Of a DNA stretch of 64,000 bases, positions 18,224 to 27,308 are shown in pieces. The stretch is from positions 157,879 to 221,878 of the IMG/VR virus record IMGVR_UViG_3300008954_003475. One strand, given 5' to 3'. This DNA is from a virus. A model generated the notes under the pieces. It was not told the origin of the DNA and did no database searches. It worked only from the letters and a program-made list of their open reading frames with translations. Both the position numbers and the translations under genes were made by a program. Each line of letters opens with the position of its first letter. Position 1 is the stretch's first letter.

Positions 18224-18922
18224 CTATTTAGAATTACGGTAAGCGGCCACAGAGATAGGCCATAAATCTGTGGCTATATCCAGACAAGCTTTAGCCACCT
18301 GCTGAATCTCCCACTGTGCCCCTTCATGCGTCCTAAGATCAATAAACTTCAAAAGATTATTAAGATTTGTTGTCCCATAATACTCAGTATACATATTCTG
18401 CGGAAGAACCCCTCTAGCCTGCTCTCTGCAAACGCCAGCTTCAATCAGCCTGTTATATAGCTTAATACTTATATCATTGTGCAGCCTAACAGCCTCCGAC
18501 GCGACCTGCGCTGAATATGTATCTCTCGGATAGCTAACCAACGGATTGATGAGGTCACTCTCAACACTTGCCTGCCTATTTGATTTATGCTGTGTTCTGA
18601 ATTCTTTTGGCTCATAAAATTTAATATTTATATTGGTATACCTTCTGGATATCTCATTAAATGACCAAGTTCTGTGTCTATGATGTTGGCTGCGAATAAA
18701 CAAAGGAACACGAAAACGAAAGGTAACAACATTATGTTCTAAGGTAGAAGTATGTTTGTTCTTAATCAAGTAACCAATAAGCTTCTCGTCCTTAGCGTCA
18801 AGTGTATTCTTTTGTTCTCCAAAAGAAACCCTTGCGCTGTTTACAACAGTAAGGTCGCTACCCATATAATCAACAAGCTCTACCTTGCCAATCCCATCAT
18901 TATACAGATCAATCCTCGCCAC
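18224..18922 (-). CDS. thyX: Flavin-dependent thymidylate synthase ThyX
   Basis: 232 residues with the ThyX signature at about 82-94 (RHRTWSFNEISRRY), the preceding FIRSQHHRHR and the C-terminal helix LRTHEGAQWEIQ that carries the dUMP-binding Arg. ThyX makes dTMP from dUMP with FAD, NADPH and methylene-tetrahydrofolate. With the dCMP deaminase at 58.1 kb it supplies dTTP for phage DNA. The start overlaps the end of the M16 peptidase by 14 bases. Confidence 0.96.
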   Translation of the reverse strand: MARIDLYNDGIGKVELVDYMGSDLTVVNSARVSFGEQKNTLDAKDEKLIGYLIKNKHTSTLEHNVVTFRFRVPLFIRSQHHRHRTWSFNEISRRYTNINIKFYEPKEFRTQHKSNRQASVESDLINPLVSYPRDTYSAQVASEAVRLHNDISIKLYNRLIEAGVCREQARGVLPQNMYTEYYGTTNLNNLLKFIDLRTHEGAQWEIQQVAKACLDIATDLWPISVAAYRNSK

Positions 18923-20120
18923 GCTCTCCCCTTCCGGTACAGGTCAAGAACAACTGTCGTTGTTCATCAAACATAATATTTGCAGCCTCCGTAACGTCTT
19001 TCGCCGTTACACTTTCCAGACTCTTCATATAATCCTCTATATCTGGGAGGCCAAAAAGCTTTCGCTTAACCGCCCAATAACAAAGACTATAGCTATCTTC
19101 CATGGCAGAATAAAATGATGATCTCATTTTATTTTTGGCTCGCTGCACTTCTTCTTCCGTTGGTAATTCTATTTTAATCCTAGACAACTCGGTGTCCACA
19201 GTTTCAACTGCTTCCTGAACATTGTCTTGTCTTGTTGATAGCTCTATCAAACTTAATGCTCCATGCTGCCAATCGTTATAAGCCGTAGACACTCCATACA
19301 CTAAGCCGCGCTTCTCCCTGACCTCTGTGAACAGCCTACAGTCCATCCCTCGTCCCATAATGGTCATAAGCACCTGTATAGCCCCCTCATGTTCAGAGGC
19401 TGTGTTTGCCGCTGGCATACCCATCCATACATAAGTATGTTCTATACCATCCTTTGCAAGCTCTAAATATCTGCTTTCATCATAAGTCGTATCTTTAAAA
19501 TTATATGATCTCTTTATTTTTCCATTTGGCTTTCCAAAATATTTTCTAAGCAATTCCTTTGATTGCTTTTTATTTAAATTACTACAAAGAGAAACAACAG
19601 CATCTTTTCTTTGACAGAATTGAGAATGGAATCTTCTTACTTCATCACAAGTAAACTCTTCAATGCTTTCTTGAGTTCCAATAACAGGTATCTGAATATA
19701 ATTATCAAAGAAGTTCTTTGAAAAGTTTTGCCAAATAAACATCATTGGATCATCACCTGATGAAATCTCTTCCTCCTTAACTACTTCTTTTTCCTTTAAA
19801 AACTCTTCCTCTGGAAAGATTGGATTGAAAACCATATCAGAAAGAATTTCTATACAGGGTTCTAGATTTTCATACGGAACGGTTATGTAATATGCAACAG
19901 ATTCATGTGAAGTAAAAGCATTTGAATGACCTCCAAGAAAAGCTATCTCTCTTTGCAGTTGCACACTGTCTCTTTTCGCTGTGCCTTTAAACAAAGAATG
20001 CTCAAGCATATGGGCCATGCCTGAGCTATATCCGCCAATGGGTTCAACTCTTGAACCAGCATTGAAAGCAACCATTATCGTTGCTAATCTACTATGTGTC
20101 TTAGAGGTTACATGAATCAT
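18909..20120 (-). CDS. M16-family zinc metallopeptidase (processing-peptidase type)
   Basis: 403 residues from the start MIHVTSK, with a near-perfect AAGGAGG. The inverted zinc motif is HMLEH (residues 37-41), with downstream glutamates in the EEEF...KEEE stretch supplying the third ligand. KRGLVYGVSTAYND is the substrate-binding R/Y segment of the C-terminal half. The length matches one full M16B subunit (PqqF/mitochondrial processing peptidase-like). M16 enzymes are rare in phages. Whether it matures virion proteins or acts on host peptides is unknown. It lies between ThyX and a terminator. Confidence 0.9.
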   Translation of the reverse strand: MIHVTSKTHSRLATIMVAFNAGSRVEPIGGYSSGMAHMLEHSLFKGTAKRDSVQLQREIAFLGGHSNAFTSHESVAYYITVPYENLEPCIEILSDMVFNPIFPEEEFLKEKEVVKEEEISSGDDPMMFIWQNFSKNFFDNYIQIPVIGTQESIEEFTCDEVRRFHSQFCQRKDAVVSLCSNLNKKQSKELLRKYFGKPNGKIKRSYNFKDTTYDESRYLELAKDGIEHTYVWMGMPAANTASEHEGAIQVLMTIMGRGMDCRLFTEVREKRGLVYGVSTAYNDWQHGALSLIELSTRQDNVQEAVETVDTELSRIKIELPTEEEVQRAKNKMRSSFYSAMEDSYSLCYWAVKRKLFGLPDIEDYMKSLESVTAKDVTEAANIMFDEQRQLFLTCTGRGERGED

Positions 20121-20138
20121 TAACCGCCTCCTTAAGAT

Positions 20139-20173
20139 AAAAAAAGGGTGGAGACATTGTGTCTCCACCCTTT
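20139..20173 (-). terminator. Rho-independent terminator after VWA peptidase gene
   Basis: A perfect 14-base stem (20143-20156 with 20160-20173) around a three-base loop, followed on the minus strand by seven T. It sits between the stop of the VWA peptidase (20177) and the start of the M16 gene (20120), separating the MoxR/VWA unit from M16-ThyX. Confidence 0.95.
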
Positions 20174-20176
20174 ATA

Positions 20177-21319
20177 CTACCGATTTTTTTGTTCAATAAC
20201 TACTTTCTTTCCATACGGAAACTCTACATCCTTATCTTGGTCACAGACTGCCCACAAGACTCTTGTTTTAGGTCTATCTGGAAACGGAGCGTAACCATCT
20301 GTAAATACAACCAGACCGTCATACTTCTTTTCGTCTGCTAACTCAATCACAGGATGAAAGCAAGTCCCGCCTCGACCCTTTATATCAATCTTTCTTGCTT
20401 TCTTACCGAAAGGTTCAGGGTCGCCATAGATTTGAGTATCGAACTGAACAAAGTCCACTTTTACATGGTCAATCATTCCATTTAACTCAGTAGCAAAATA
20501 CTCAAGCTGTGTATCAGATACAGAACCTGATGTATCGAAGGCCACTAGCAGCTTGCTAGTATAGTTTCTCTTTGTGCCTGGAGAGGCAATACCATAGCGC
20601 CTATTAGGACGCATACGGGTATGCTTCCGACCCATAAGAATCAACTTATTAATAAACCATCTAACTTCCTTTTTCCAATTAACAATTGGCTTATTAGCGG
20701 CAATAATCTGTGCAGCAAGGTTTCCGGCAATATTGCCCCAGCCCTTCTTCTCCTGCTCTTTAATCGCCTTTTCTGCAATGTTTCTAATCTTTTCTTCTAC
20801 AATATCATCATCGAATTCATCCCACATAGAATGGTCGTCAACAGTATCTCCTTTGCCCTCAATAAGAGTATCGAAGTCTTTGCCTTCGCCTTCACACTCT
20901 TTCTTCAACTTCTCGTAATACCATTCCGAAGATTGATTAGACTCCAAGTTGAACTGATGCGGATACAAAGCACCTTCTGGAAGGCCCTCAATATGACAAT
21001 TGATAGCACAGTCAGCTGCAATATTGTATCCTCGCGGATTATATGCAAAGTGCTTTGCGCGTGTAAGATGATGAAGCAAAATATGCAAAGCCTCATGCTT
21101 CAATACACTACGCAACTCTGTTGGAGACAGAGTGTCAATAAAGTCTGGATTATAATACAAGGCTAAGTCAACCCTGCGAATAACTCCAACCGCCAAAGTC
21201 GGAACCTTCTTTGTTTCCTTTTTATTCAAATGGAGGAAAACCTCTCCATACAAAGGCTGGAATGTTACGAGTTTAGAAATCGCTGATTCTAGCCTATTTT
21301 TCACTTGGGTATTAGCCAT
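20177..21319 (-). CDS. VWA-domain metallopeptidase-like protein (DUF2201 type)
   Basis: The N-terminal half carries HEALHILLHH (H75, E76, H79), a zinc-metallopeptidase-like helix, followed by the YNIAADCAINC segment typical of the DUF2201 family. The C-terminal half has a VWA-like fold with a MIDAS DTSGSVSD (about residue 262), RGGTCFHPV and VVFTDGYAP. Bacterial homologues are encoded beside MoxR-type AAA+ ATPases and act as metal-chelation or activation partners. That ATPase is the next gene upstream. An AGGAGG precedes the ATG. Confidence 0.9.
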   Translation of the reverse strand: MANTQVKNRLESAISKLVTFQPLYGEVFLHLNKKETKKVPTLAVGVIRRVDLALYYNPDFIDTLSPTELRSVLKHEALHILLHHLTRAKHFAYNPRGYNIAADCAINCHIEGLPEGALYPHQFNLESNQSSEWYYEKLKKECEGEGKDFDTLIEGKGDTVDDHSMWDEFDDDIVEEKIRNIAEKAIKEQEKKGWGNIAGNLAAQIIAANKPIVNWKKEVRWFINKLILMGRKHTRMRPNRRYGIASPGTKRNYTSKLLVAFDTSGSVSDTQLEYFATELNGMIDHVKVDFVQFDTQIYGDPEPFGKKARKIDIKGRGGTCFHPVIELADEKKYDGLVVFTDGYAPFPDRPKTRVLWAVCDQDKDVEFPYGKKVVIEQKNR

Positions 21320-21385
21320 AATATCCTCCTAAAGACTTGAGACACCTGATTCCCTGTGCCTCCCTGTGGGGATGAAGTTTTGTGC

Positions 21386-22462
21386 TTAAGAAGAAAGGTA
21401 AATCTTCTTCAAGTGCTCACGGAAATCTTCATCATTCTGCCATTCCATAACAATCTTCTTGCTCTTTTGACCGCCAAGAAGTCCGACCCAAGCCTGCGAT
21501 GCAACATCACAAGGAAGCATCATAAAGAATTCTCTCAAATTCTTCCGCTGCTTTTCCTTAGTCTTAGTCAAAGACCGTTCGTTAACCTCTGCAACAACAG
21601 AGCGAGAAAGAGCCGCGACAACCTCAATGTCATTACATGCGGCTTCAACCTTATCCTTCACCTTCTCAAAGCTGTCAAGAATATCGGAAGGACGCAGTTG
21701 AGAGAATTCGTTAGTCAGAAACTTCTGAAACATAACAGCAATCTCTCTGCCTACCCAACCCTTTGTAACCTGAGTTAGCATACCATCATCAGTCCGCGAG
21801 TCAAGCCCCATTCCAATAAGAGTATCACTGAAGGCAACCCAACTTCTACGAGAAGGATAAATCCTTCCTGCTTCGAGGTTTCCAACAGGAGGGTCTAGCA
21901 GGTTTTGATTGCGGTTAATAAACTCTACCACAGCCTCATGCACATCGGTTGCTCTGGCCCATTCCATCCACTCATTAGCAGAAGGGTCAAAGTCAATATG
22001 AAACCACCTATCATGCAAAGCTGGGTCTAGCTCAACAACATCGTAATCATCATCGGAGTTAACCGCAGCTACAACGCGCCAACCATCCGGCAGCCTTTCT
22101 CCGTCCAAACGTCGGTCTAGACAGATTTCGAACACAGCTTGCAGTACATCCTTTGATGCTCGATTCAATTCATCAAAGAACAAGATTCCTTGACTACCCT
22201 GTGCCCGAGGCCACCACTCTTGCTTAAGAAAGCGAGTAATGTTTTCTTTAGCATCGAGATATGGCATACCCTTAATGTCGCCAACCTCACACTGTGAAAG
22301 GCGAACGTCCCAAAAACCACAAGGCTTTCCGCTCGCTTCCTCAATTTCTTCTGCAACCTGACGAACAACAGAGGACTTGCCAACACCATGCTTCGCATGA
22401 AGCATGATAGACTTATCCATCGGCATTGTTTTCAGAATTTCCTTAGTCTGATCAATATTCAT
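21386..22462 (-). CDS. MoxR-type AAA+ ATPase
   Basis: 358 residues with Walker A AKHGVGKSS (24-31), Walker B ILFFDELNRA (about 91-100), sensor AAVNSDDDYDV and an arginine-finger region LHDRWFHIDF, typical of MoxR/RavA-like AAA+ proteins. Such ATPases work with VWA proteins in remodelling or metal insertion. It is directly followed by the VWA/metallopeptidase gene, forming the expected pair. The start has AAGGAG. The 65-base gap to the next gene holds two CACAGGGA direct repeats of unknown meaning. Confidence 0.92.
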   Translation of the reverse strand: MNIDQTKEILKTMPMDKSIMLHAKHGVGKSSVVRQVAEEIEEASGKPCGFWDVRLSQCEVGDIKGMPYLDAKENITRFLKQEWWPRAQGSQGILFFDELNRASKDVLQAVFEICLDRRLDGERLPDGWRVVAAVNSDDDYDVVELDPALHDRWFHIDFDPSANEWMEWARATDVHEAVVEFINRNQNLLDPPVGNLEAGRIYPSRRSWVAFSDTLIGMGLDSRTDDGMLTQVTKGWVGREIAVMFQKFLTNEFSQLRPSDILDSFEKVKDKVEAACNDIEVVAALSRSVVAEVNERSLTKTKEKQRKNLREFFMMLPCDVASQAWVGLLGGQKSKKIVMEWQNDEDFREHLKKIYLSS

Positions 22463-22555
22463 TTTTTCTCCTTTTCAATAAGAAAGCAACTTTATGGAGA
22501 ATTATCCCCACACCAATCCATAGTTGATGTAAAATCATAATTAAAAAATATTACC

Positions 22556-22921
22556 TCACCCTTCATCTGAGATATTAGATGATTCATCTGGAAGATCTGA
22601 TATAGCTTCTTTGATACCAGTTAATCTTTCCTTAAAGTTTTTCAGAGATCCAACCAACTCTTGCAAGGAGTCTGCGTCATACCCTGCCGTATCTGTTGCA
22701 TCTGTTGCACCTGACACACCCCCTGTCATTTGTGGTGTTAGAAAGGTGGACAACGTATCCTTTATAGAGCTAAGACCATCTGCACCAAACAAACCATCTT
22801 CGCCATCCATCAAGCTATCAGCAAAGCTTGTAGCTTCTTCAAACCTCGTCTCTATATTGGACAGCCTTTCTTCAATTGAAGAAAGTTTATCTAAAACTTC
22901 TTTTTGAAATGTCTTTGACAT
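22556..22921 (-). CDS. Coiled-coil protein, 121 aa
   Basis: Unrecognised. The N-terminal 30 residues form a coiled coil (LDKLSSIEERLSNIETRF). A Gly/Ala/Thr/Asp-rich linker follows, then a second helical part. The gene has AGGAG before the ATG. A 93-base gap separates it from the ATPase gene. No promoter is convincing in that gap. Confidence 0.7.
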   Translation of the reverse strand: MSKTFQKEVLDKLSSIEERLSNIETRFEEATSFADSLMDGEDGLFGADGLSSIKDTLSTFLTPQMTGGVSGATDATDTAGYDADSLQELVGSLKNFKERLTGIKEAISDLPDESSNISDEG

Positions 22922-22932
22922 ATTATATACTC

Positions 22933-24033
22933 CTATTTCTTTGTTCCAAAAGCATGTGATTCCTCTAACGCAGAAGGCGTCAATCTTACGAAAAGAGAAT
23001 TCTCTCTTAAACTATTTATACTTAATGCGTTTGCATAAGTCATGGCCGACCTTAGCCCTCCGCAAAACTCTTCTAATATATAGTAAGCCTTGCCTTTCAA
23101 TGGAACATATGTCGAAACACCCTCTGCGCAGGTCCCCGGTCTTAACCCGCCTCTTCTGTCATCTTGAACTTCTTTAGACGCCATTCCTCGATATACTTTC
23201 ATACTCTTTCCTTCTATGACAGCAATCTCTCCCGGTGACTCTAATGTTCCCGCAAAAATCCTACCAGCCATTACCGCATCTGCTCCGGCAGCAATGCTCT
23301 TAACTAAGTCTGCTGGATACCTTATTCCTCCATCTGCAATAATAGATACATTAGAAAGATTAGAGTCTGCCAATTTAGCCTTATAGCAATCCACAACAGA
23401 TGCCAAGGTAGGGATGCCAACGCCAGTCATAATTCTTGTCTTACAAATAGAGCCACCACCGATGCCCACTCTTATCGCATCTGCCCCGGCATTGGCAAGA
23501 AAACGAAAGCCCTCCCCTGTGGCAACATTCCCAACCAACAGTGGCAACTCTCCATTGGTTTCCTGCTTAATCCAATCAATCATATCTCTCATTATAGAAG
23601 AATAACCATTAGCTACGTCTATAGCGATCCAATCTATATCTTTCATAAACAAATTATAAAGAGTTCTAAATCTTTGCTTTTCTTCCTTGCCTATCCCAAT
23701 GGCTATAGCAACCGGAGAATAACCATCATCCGTATTCGTATTGTTATATTCAACTATATGCTTTAGTTCTCCAGCTTGTTCCGAAGGAGACATAAATCTG
23801 TGAACAATGCCCATAGCGCCTCGCCTACCGAGAGACAGGGCCATTTCAGAGCCTGTAACAGTATCCATTGGAGAGGATATTATCGGAACATTCAAAGTGA
23901 ATGGACCTAATTTAGATGCCAAATTCGGATCAAGCCTAGACTTTACTGTTGAGTATCTAGGAACCAACATTACATCATCAAAGGATGGCGGCTCTCCAGA
24001 TTCATTTAAAGATAAGGGTGTCCATGTTTTCAT
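22933..24033 (-). CDS. IMP dehydrogenase / GMP reductase family enzyme without CBS domains
   Basis: 366 residues of TIM-barrel IMPDH/GMPR type: [12 protein letters not shown] at the start, VANGYSS, and the catalytic loop [18 protein letters not shown] with the nucleophilic Cys (about 197), then [26 protein letters not shown]. The tail has [16 protein letters not shown]. The CBS pair present in most bacterial IMPDHs (about 120 residues) is absent. This agrees with GMPR or with a minimal IMPDH. Either would alter the purine pool along with the PurA-like enzyme 3 kb away. Start ATGA overlaps the previous stop. Confidence 0.85.
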   Translation of the reverse strand: MKTWTPLSLNESGEPPSFDDVMLVPRYSTVKSRLDPNLASKLGPFTLNVPIISSPMDTVTGSEMALSLGRRGAMGIVHRFMSPSEQAGELKHIVEYNNTNTDDGYSPVAIAIGIGKEEKQRFRTLYNLFMKDIDWIAIDVANGYSSIMRDMIDWIKQETNGELPLLVGNVATGEGFRFLANAGADAIRVGIGGGSICKTRIMTGVGIPTLASVVDCYKAKLADSNLSNVSIIADGGIRYPADLVKSIAAGADAVMAGRIFAGTLESPGEIAVIEGKSMKVYRGMASKEVQDDRRGGLRPGTCAEGVSTYVPLKGKAYYILEEFCGGLRSAMTYANALSINSLRENSLFVRLTPSALEESHAFGTKK

Positions 24034-24653
24034 CGTTGTGCCTCATAATATTCTTGAAATGCATCGGCAAAATCTTCTGTATCAGAAGGCCAATATCTAG
24101 CTATACACATCCTGTCCCACCAGTAATGGGACATTTCATGAGCAAGTAATGCATCATTAATGTCGGAGTTTATATTTGCCACTAATAAAACCGAATTCTT
24201 TTCAATTTCCAACGTAGAATCGTAATACCCCCAAAGAACTGTGCTTTTTATACCAGACTCTACAAAGTAATCCGAAAATCTGCCTCTATCATAAAGCACA
24301 CTTCTATCTACAACAAAGATATGTATATTATAATTCTCTCTACAATCTCTATATGGAATATCTTTTGCTCTAAGAAATTGTTTCAATACAGTCCAAGAGT
24401 CTTTCATAATATACTTTACATGCTGCGGACTATGATGAACATACAAAGATTTATCAACACCTCTATCGGAAGCTTGATAAGACAATGTAAACTCAACACT
24501 CCTATCTGACAACTGTATATCACCACTCTCTTGTTCTACAGTTTGTATGTCAGATAGAAAACTCGGCTTGTATGCATCAGCATAACAAAGGGTTGGAATT
24601 ATTAATGTAGCTAATAAATAACTAGCGCTCTTTAATCTTGAAGTTACGTTCAT
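24030..24653 (-). CDS. Exported zinc-metallopeptidase-like protein (HExxH)
   Basis: From ATG 24653 (with AGAGGA), the first 25 residues form a Sec signal peptide (basic start, then SYLLATLIIPTLCYA, possible cleavage after CYADA). Near residue 171 is AHEMSHYWW, a gluzincin-like HExxH, with acidic residues downstream (SDTEDFADAF). The TEDFADAF segment could give the third ligand. The predicted product is periplasmic or outer-membrane and might act on cell-wall or surface proteins at infection or lysis. No family name is certain. Confidence 0.7.
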   Translation of the reverse strand: MNVTSRLKSASYLLATLIIPTLCYADAYKPSFLSDIQTVEQESGDIQLSDRSVEFTLSYQASDRGVDKSLYVHHSPQHVKYIMKDSWTVLKQFLRAKDIPYRDCRENYNIHIFVVDRSVLYDRGRFSDYFVESGIKSTVLWGYYDSTLEIEKNSVLLVANINSDINDALLAHEMSHYWWDRMCIARYWPSDTEDFADAFQEYYEAQR

Positions 24654-24813
24654 TTGAGGTTCCTCTGGATTGACCAAGAACCTCAATCTTCAAGTTCTTG
24701 TTCATCCTAAGCATTTCTACATGCTCTAAGGGAACCCTTCCATGCAAGTAAACAGCCTTGGTATCAAGGTTGGTTACTCTAATCCTTAAGTTAATATATT
24801 TATCTTTATTCAT
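24622..24813 (-). CDS. Small basic protein, 63 aa
   Basis: Unrecognised. Beta-rich and basic (INLRIRVTNLDTKAVYLHGRV, KNLKIEVLGQ). An AGGTGA precedes the ATG. It overlaps the signal-peptide gene by 32 bases in another frame. Confidence 0.65.
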   Translation of the reverse strand: MNKDKYINLRIRVTNLDTKAVYLHGRVPLEHVEMLRMNKNLKIEVLGQSRGTSNERNFKIKER

Positions 24814-24821
24814 AAAATCAC

Positions 24822-25736
24822 CTATTCACTGCTATCAACCATGCTCTGCAATCTGTTCGCAAGATAATAATGTCCAGAAGCAGAAGGCATCAGCCAAGGA
24901 AGATTGTCCTTAGAGAGACAGTCTAGTAGATTGGACACGACCTCTCTGTCTGTACAATCTACAAACAACATAACCTTCCTTTCCAATGCGTCAACCTCTT
25001 TCTGAACAAAAGCTGCCAAAGCTACAGATTCTCTCTTCGTATCCCGCTCAAGCCTTTTAACTCTGTACTTTTTATCTGAAATTTCTCTAGAGAACTTATT
25101 AGTTATACTCCTTTTGATATTCTTGGGAGAAGACTTTGCAATCTTCTTTAAAAGATTATCTGAAAGAGCACTATTATCAAAAGCACTCTCTAAAATATGA
25201 AGCTTTGTATTGACAGCGCCCTTTTCGCGCTTCACCTTGCTCCATACATAATCATAAAAAGCAGAGTCTGTTGAGCTACACATACCTGCATGATGCCAAA
25301 TCATATACAGTTTGTGCTTATCTTCTTCCAAAGCAAACTTGCACATTTCCGATAAATAGTCAAAGTTTTTATCGACCTGTGGAAGCAGTCTGACTCTAAG
25401 ACGATTATCTTCTTCATCCTCATTAACCTTAATAAGGCTATACATATCTGTAACAAACTTTAAGCAAAAGTCCTGTGTCAAAGACTCAATCCTTGTAGTT
25501 GAATTGCAGACTCTCTCTGCTATGTTTAGCAACTCGTCTCTTGTGTCTGGATAATTCTTCCAAATAAATCCAAACGTAGCGTTTGTAATAATCTTTTCTG
25601 CATCCTTACTTTTCCAGTAGGAATCAATATCGTTAATCGCATTTGGAATAGCATAGTTCATCACCGTTGTGATGAAATCATCATTAACATCAAACTTGCT
25701 ATCAAAGGTTACTTGTTTAAATACTTTATTAGACAT
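24822..25736 (-). CDS. Hypothetical protein, 304 aa
   Basis: Unrecognised and mostly helical. The last 100 residues are basic with REISDKKYRVKRLERDTKR and an amphipathic helix VALAAFVQKEVDALERK. Its pattern of short helices recalls HEAT-type repeats, as in the following gene. No catalytic motif or membrane segment is seen. Confidence 0.75.
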   Translation of the reverse strand: MSNKVFKQVTFDSKFDVNDDFITTVMNYAIPNAINDIDSYWKSKDAEKIITNATFGFIWKNYPDTRDELLNIAERVCNSTTRIESLTQDFCLKFVTDMYSLIKVNEDEEDNRLRVRLLPQVDKNFDYLSEMCKFALEEDKHKLYMIWHHAGMCSSTDSAFYDYVWSKVKREKGAVNTKLHILESAFDNSALSDNLLKKIAKSSPKNIKRSITNKFSREISDKKYRVKRLERDTKRESVALAAFVQKEVDALERKVMLFVDCTDREVVSNLLDCLSKDNLPWLMPSASGHYYLANRLQSMVDSSE

Positions 25737-25744
25737 ATTGTCTC

Positions 25745-26476
25745 CTATCGTCCAGCGGTGATTCTTCGTTCAAATTGACGAGAAATCCAGTTATTTTTAA
25801 CATTTCTATTTGCAACAAGCATTGGCAAATAATCAAGAGGAATCTTCTCTAACAACAAAGAGAATGGCCCTCGGGCAATTTCTTTTGTGAATCCCTTTAG
25901 CTTGCTGTAATAATAAGGCGCTCTTGCAAGACCTTCGTATCTAATGTCTGCAATCTTATCGTCTAACATTTCATCTAGACACTCAACGGGGCCTAACCTA
26001 TTGTAGTAAATCTTTCTAACCTTCTTACACTTATGCCCCTTCAACTTTCTAAGAGCTTTAATGCTACAAAAGGTTACAGCCATCACCTGACTATCGCCAC
26101 TTCCATTTATTGCAACTTCATCAATAAGTGAAATATCTGTATAAAGACCCTTTTGTATTACCAAGGACTTTGCCAAGTCTACATCAGATTCCTTTAGAAT
26201 CTTATCCCCTATCTCTACATGCATTGGAAGCATGTAGGCTAGAACCTTTTGAGCCATCCAATAACCACGATTCCAACTTCTAGTGCGATCTGAGTCTGCA
26301 AAGACAATCTCAAAAAGATTTGAATCTAAACAAACTTTTTCTAAGTCACTCTTTTTCACAGAAGAGCAAACAGCTTGCATCTTCTCATCCAAATCTGACC
26401 ATGAAGCTGACGCAGAAAGCTCTTCAAGATCATTAGCAAGTTTCTTCAAACTAGGACTCATTTTTGTTTGACTCAT
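25745..26476 (-). CDS. HEAT-repeat-like helical protein, 243 aa
   Basis: Mostly short helices with a repeat-like segment at about 165-190 (LDEMLDDKIADIRYEGLARAPYYY), reminiscent of degenerate HEAT repeats (D-x-x-I/V-R-x-x-A). Similar segments occur in the protein at 45.5 kb. Such repeats act as binding scaffolds. The start has GGAGTG and overlaps the DHH gene by 26 bases. Confidence 0.65.
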   Translation of the reverse strand: MSQTKMSPSLKKLANDLEELSASASWSDLDEKMQAVCSSVKKSDLEKVCLDSNLFEIVFADSDRTRSWNRGYWMAQKVLAYMLPMHVEIGDKILKESDVDLAKSLVIQKGLYTDISLIDEVAINGSGDSQVMAVTFCSIKALRKLKGHKCKKVRKIYYNRLGPVECLDEMLDDKIADIRYEGLARAPYYYSKLKGFTKEIARGPFSLLLEKIPLDYLPMLVANRNVKNNWISRQFERRITAGR

Positions 26477-27308
26477 CAGTCACTCCAGTGTTTAATACAT
26501 TTAAATCAGCTACTCTAAAACCAGATGCATTCTTGTGTCCACCGCCACCAAACTCAGCAGCAATCACAGATACATCATCACCATCTTCTTTCGACCTAAG
26601 CGAAAACCTATAACTCTCTCCATCATAATAATACGCAGCAGCAAAAGGCTCTCCGTCTGCTAACTCTGATGCCATTTCTGATTGAAAAAATGGAGCGTTA
26701 ACAATGGGAACTTCTTTGCCTAAAATATTTGTTCTATAAGAATTTAACAAAAGAGATCTAATCAAGTTTCTCTTGTACTGCAAGATTCCTTCTCCCATAT
26801 TCTTTACGCGTTTCCATCTAATAGATTCTGCTGCATCTAAATAACTATGTAGCATATCCCAATTATCAAATGTTTTCTCGAAAGAATCTACGGCAGACAG
26901 CACTTCTTCTGTAAATGGAAGTTCCCACTTCCACAAGTCTCTATCTTCAACATACTGAATAAGGAGAGGAACATTATCATCTGGAAACAAATAATCCCAA
27001 GCCAAATATGCTCCAGAATGATTCATATCAAAATAACAAAACTCTAAATCTCCCGAATGTTCTTGAGCCGACTTATGATGATCTAACACAACAAGGCTGC
27101 TAGCCTCTTGTTCCATTTCCAGCATTATAGCCCTATCATATGAAAAGTCAACAATAAATACATCACGATCTTTAACGCAAGGTCTTTCCTCGCCATGAGT
27201 AACAGGGATATATTCAGCACTCGCTCCAAACTTTCGCCTAAAAGCCCATGCTGCACCGAATCCATCGGGACAATTAGCATGGTATAAAACCATTATTTTA
27301 TCTGACAT
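26451..27308 (-). CDS. DHH-family phosphoesterase
   Basis: 285 residues with the DHH/DHHA1 layout: YHANCPDGFGAAWAF (residues 9-23, a degenerate first motif), VDFSYD, LDHHKS (about 77-82) and the C-terminal FGGGGHKNASGF. These hydrolyse oligonucleotides or cyclic dinucleotides (NrnA/GdpP relatives). Phage homologues could clear nanoRNA or second messengers. Its ATG shares one base with the TAA of the PurA-like gene. Confidence 0.9.
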   Translation of the reverse strand: MSDKIMVLYHANCPDGFGAAWAFRRKFGASAEYIPVTHGEERPCVKDRDVFIVDFSYDRAIMLEMEQEASSLVVLDHHKSAQEHSGDLEFCYFDMNHSGAYLAWDYLFPDDNVPLLIQYVEDRDLWKWELPFTEEVLSAVDSFEKTFDNWDMLHSYLDAAESIRWKRVKNMGEGILQYKRNLIRSLLLNSYRTNILGKEVPIVNAPFFQSEMASELADGEPFAAAYYYDGESYRFSLRSKEDGDDVSVIAAEFGGGGHKNASGFRVADLNVLNTGVTDESNKNES

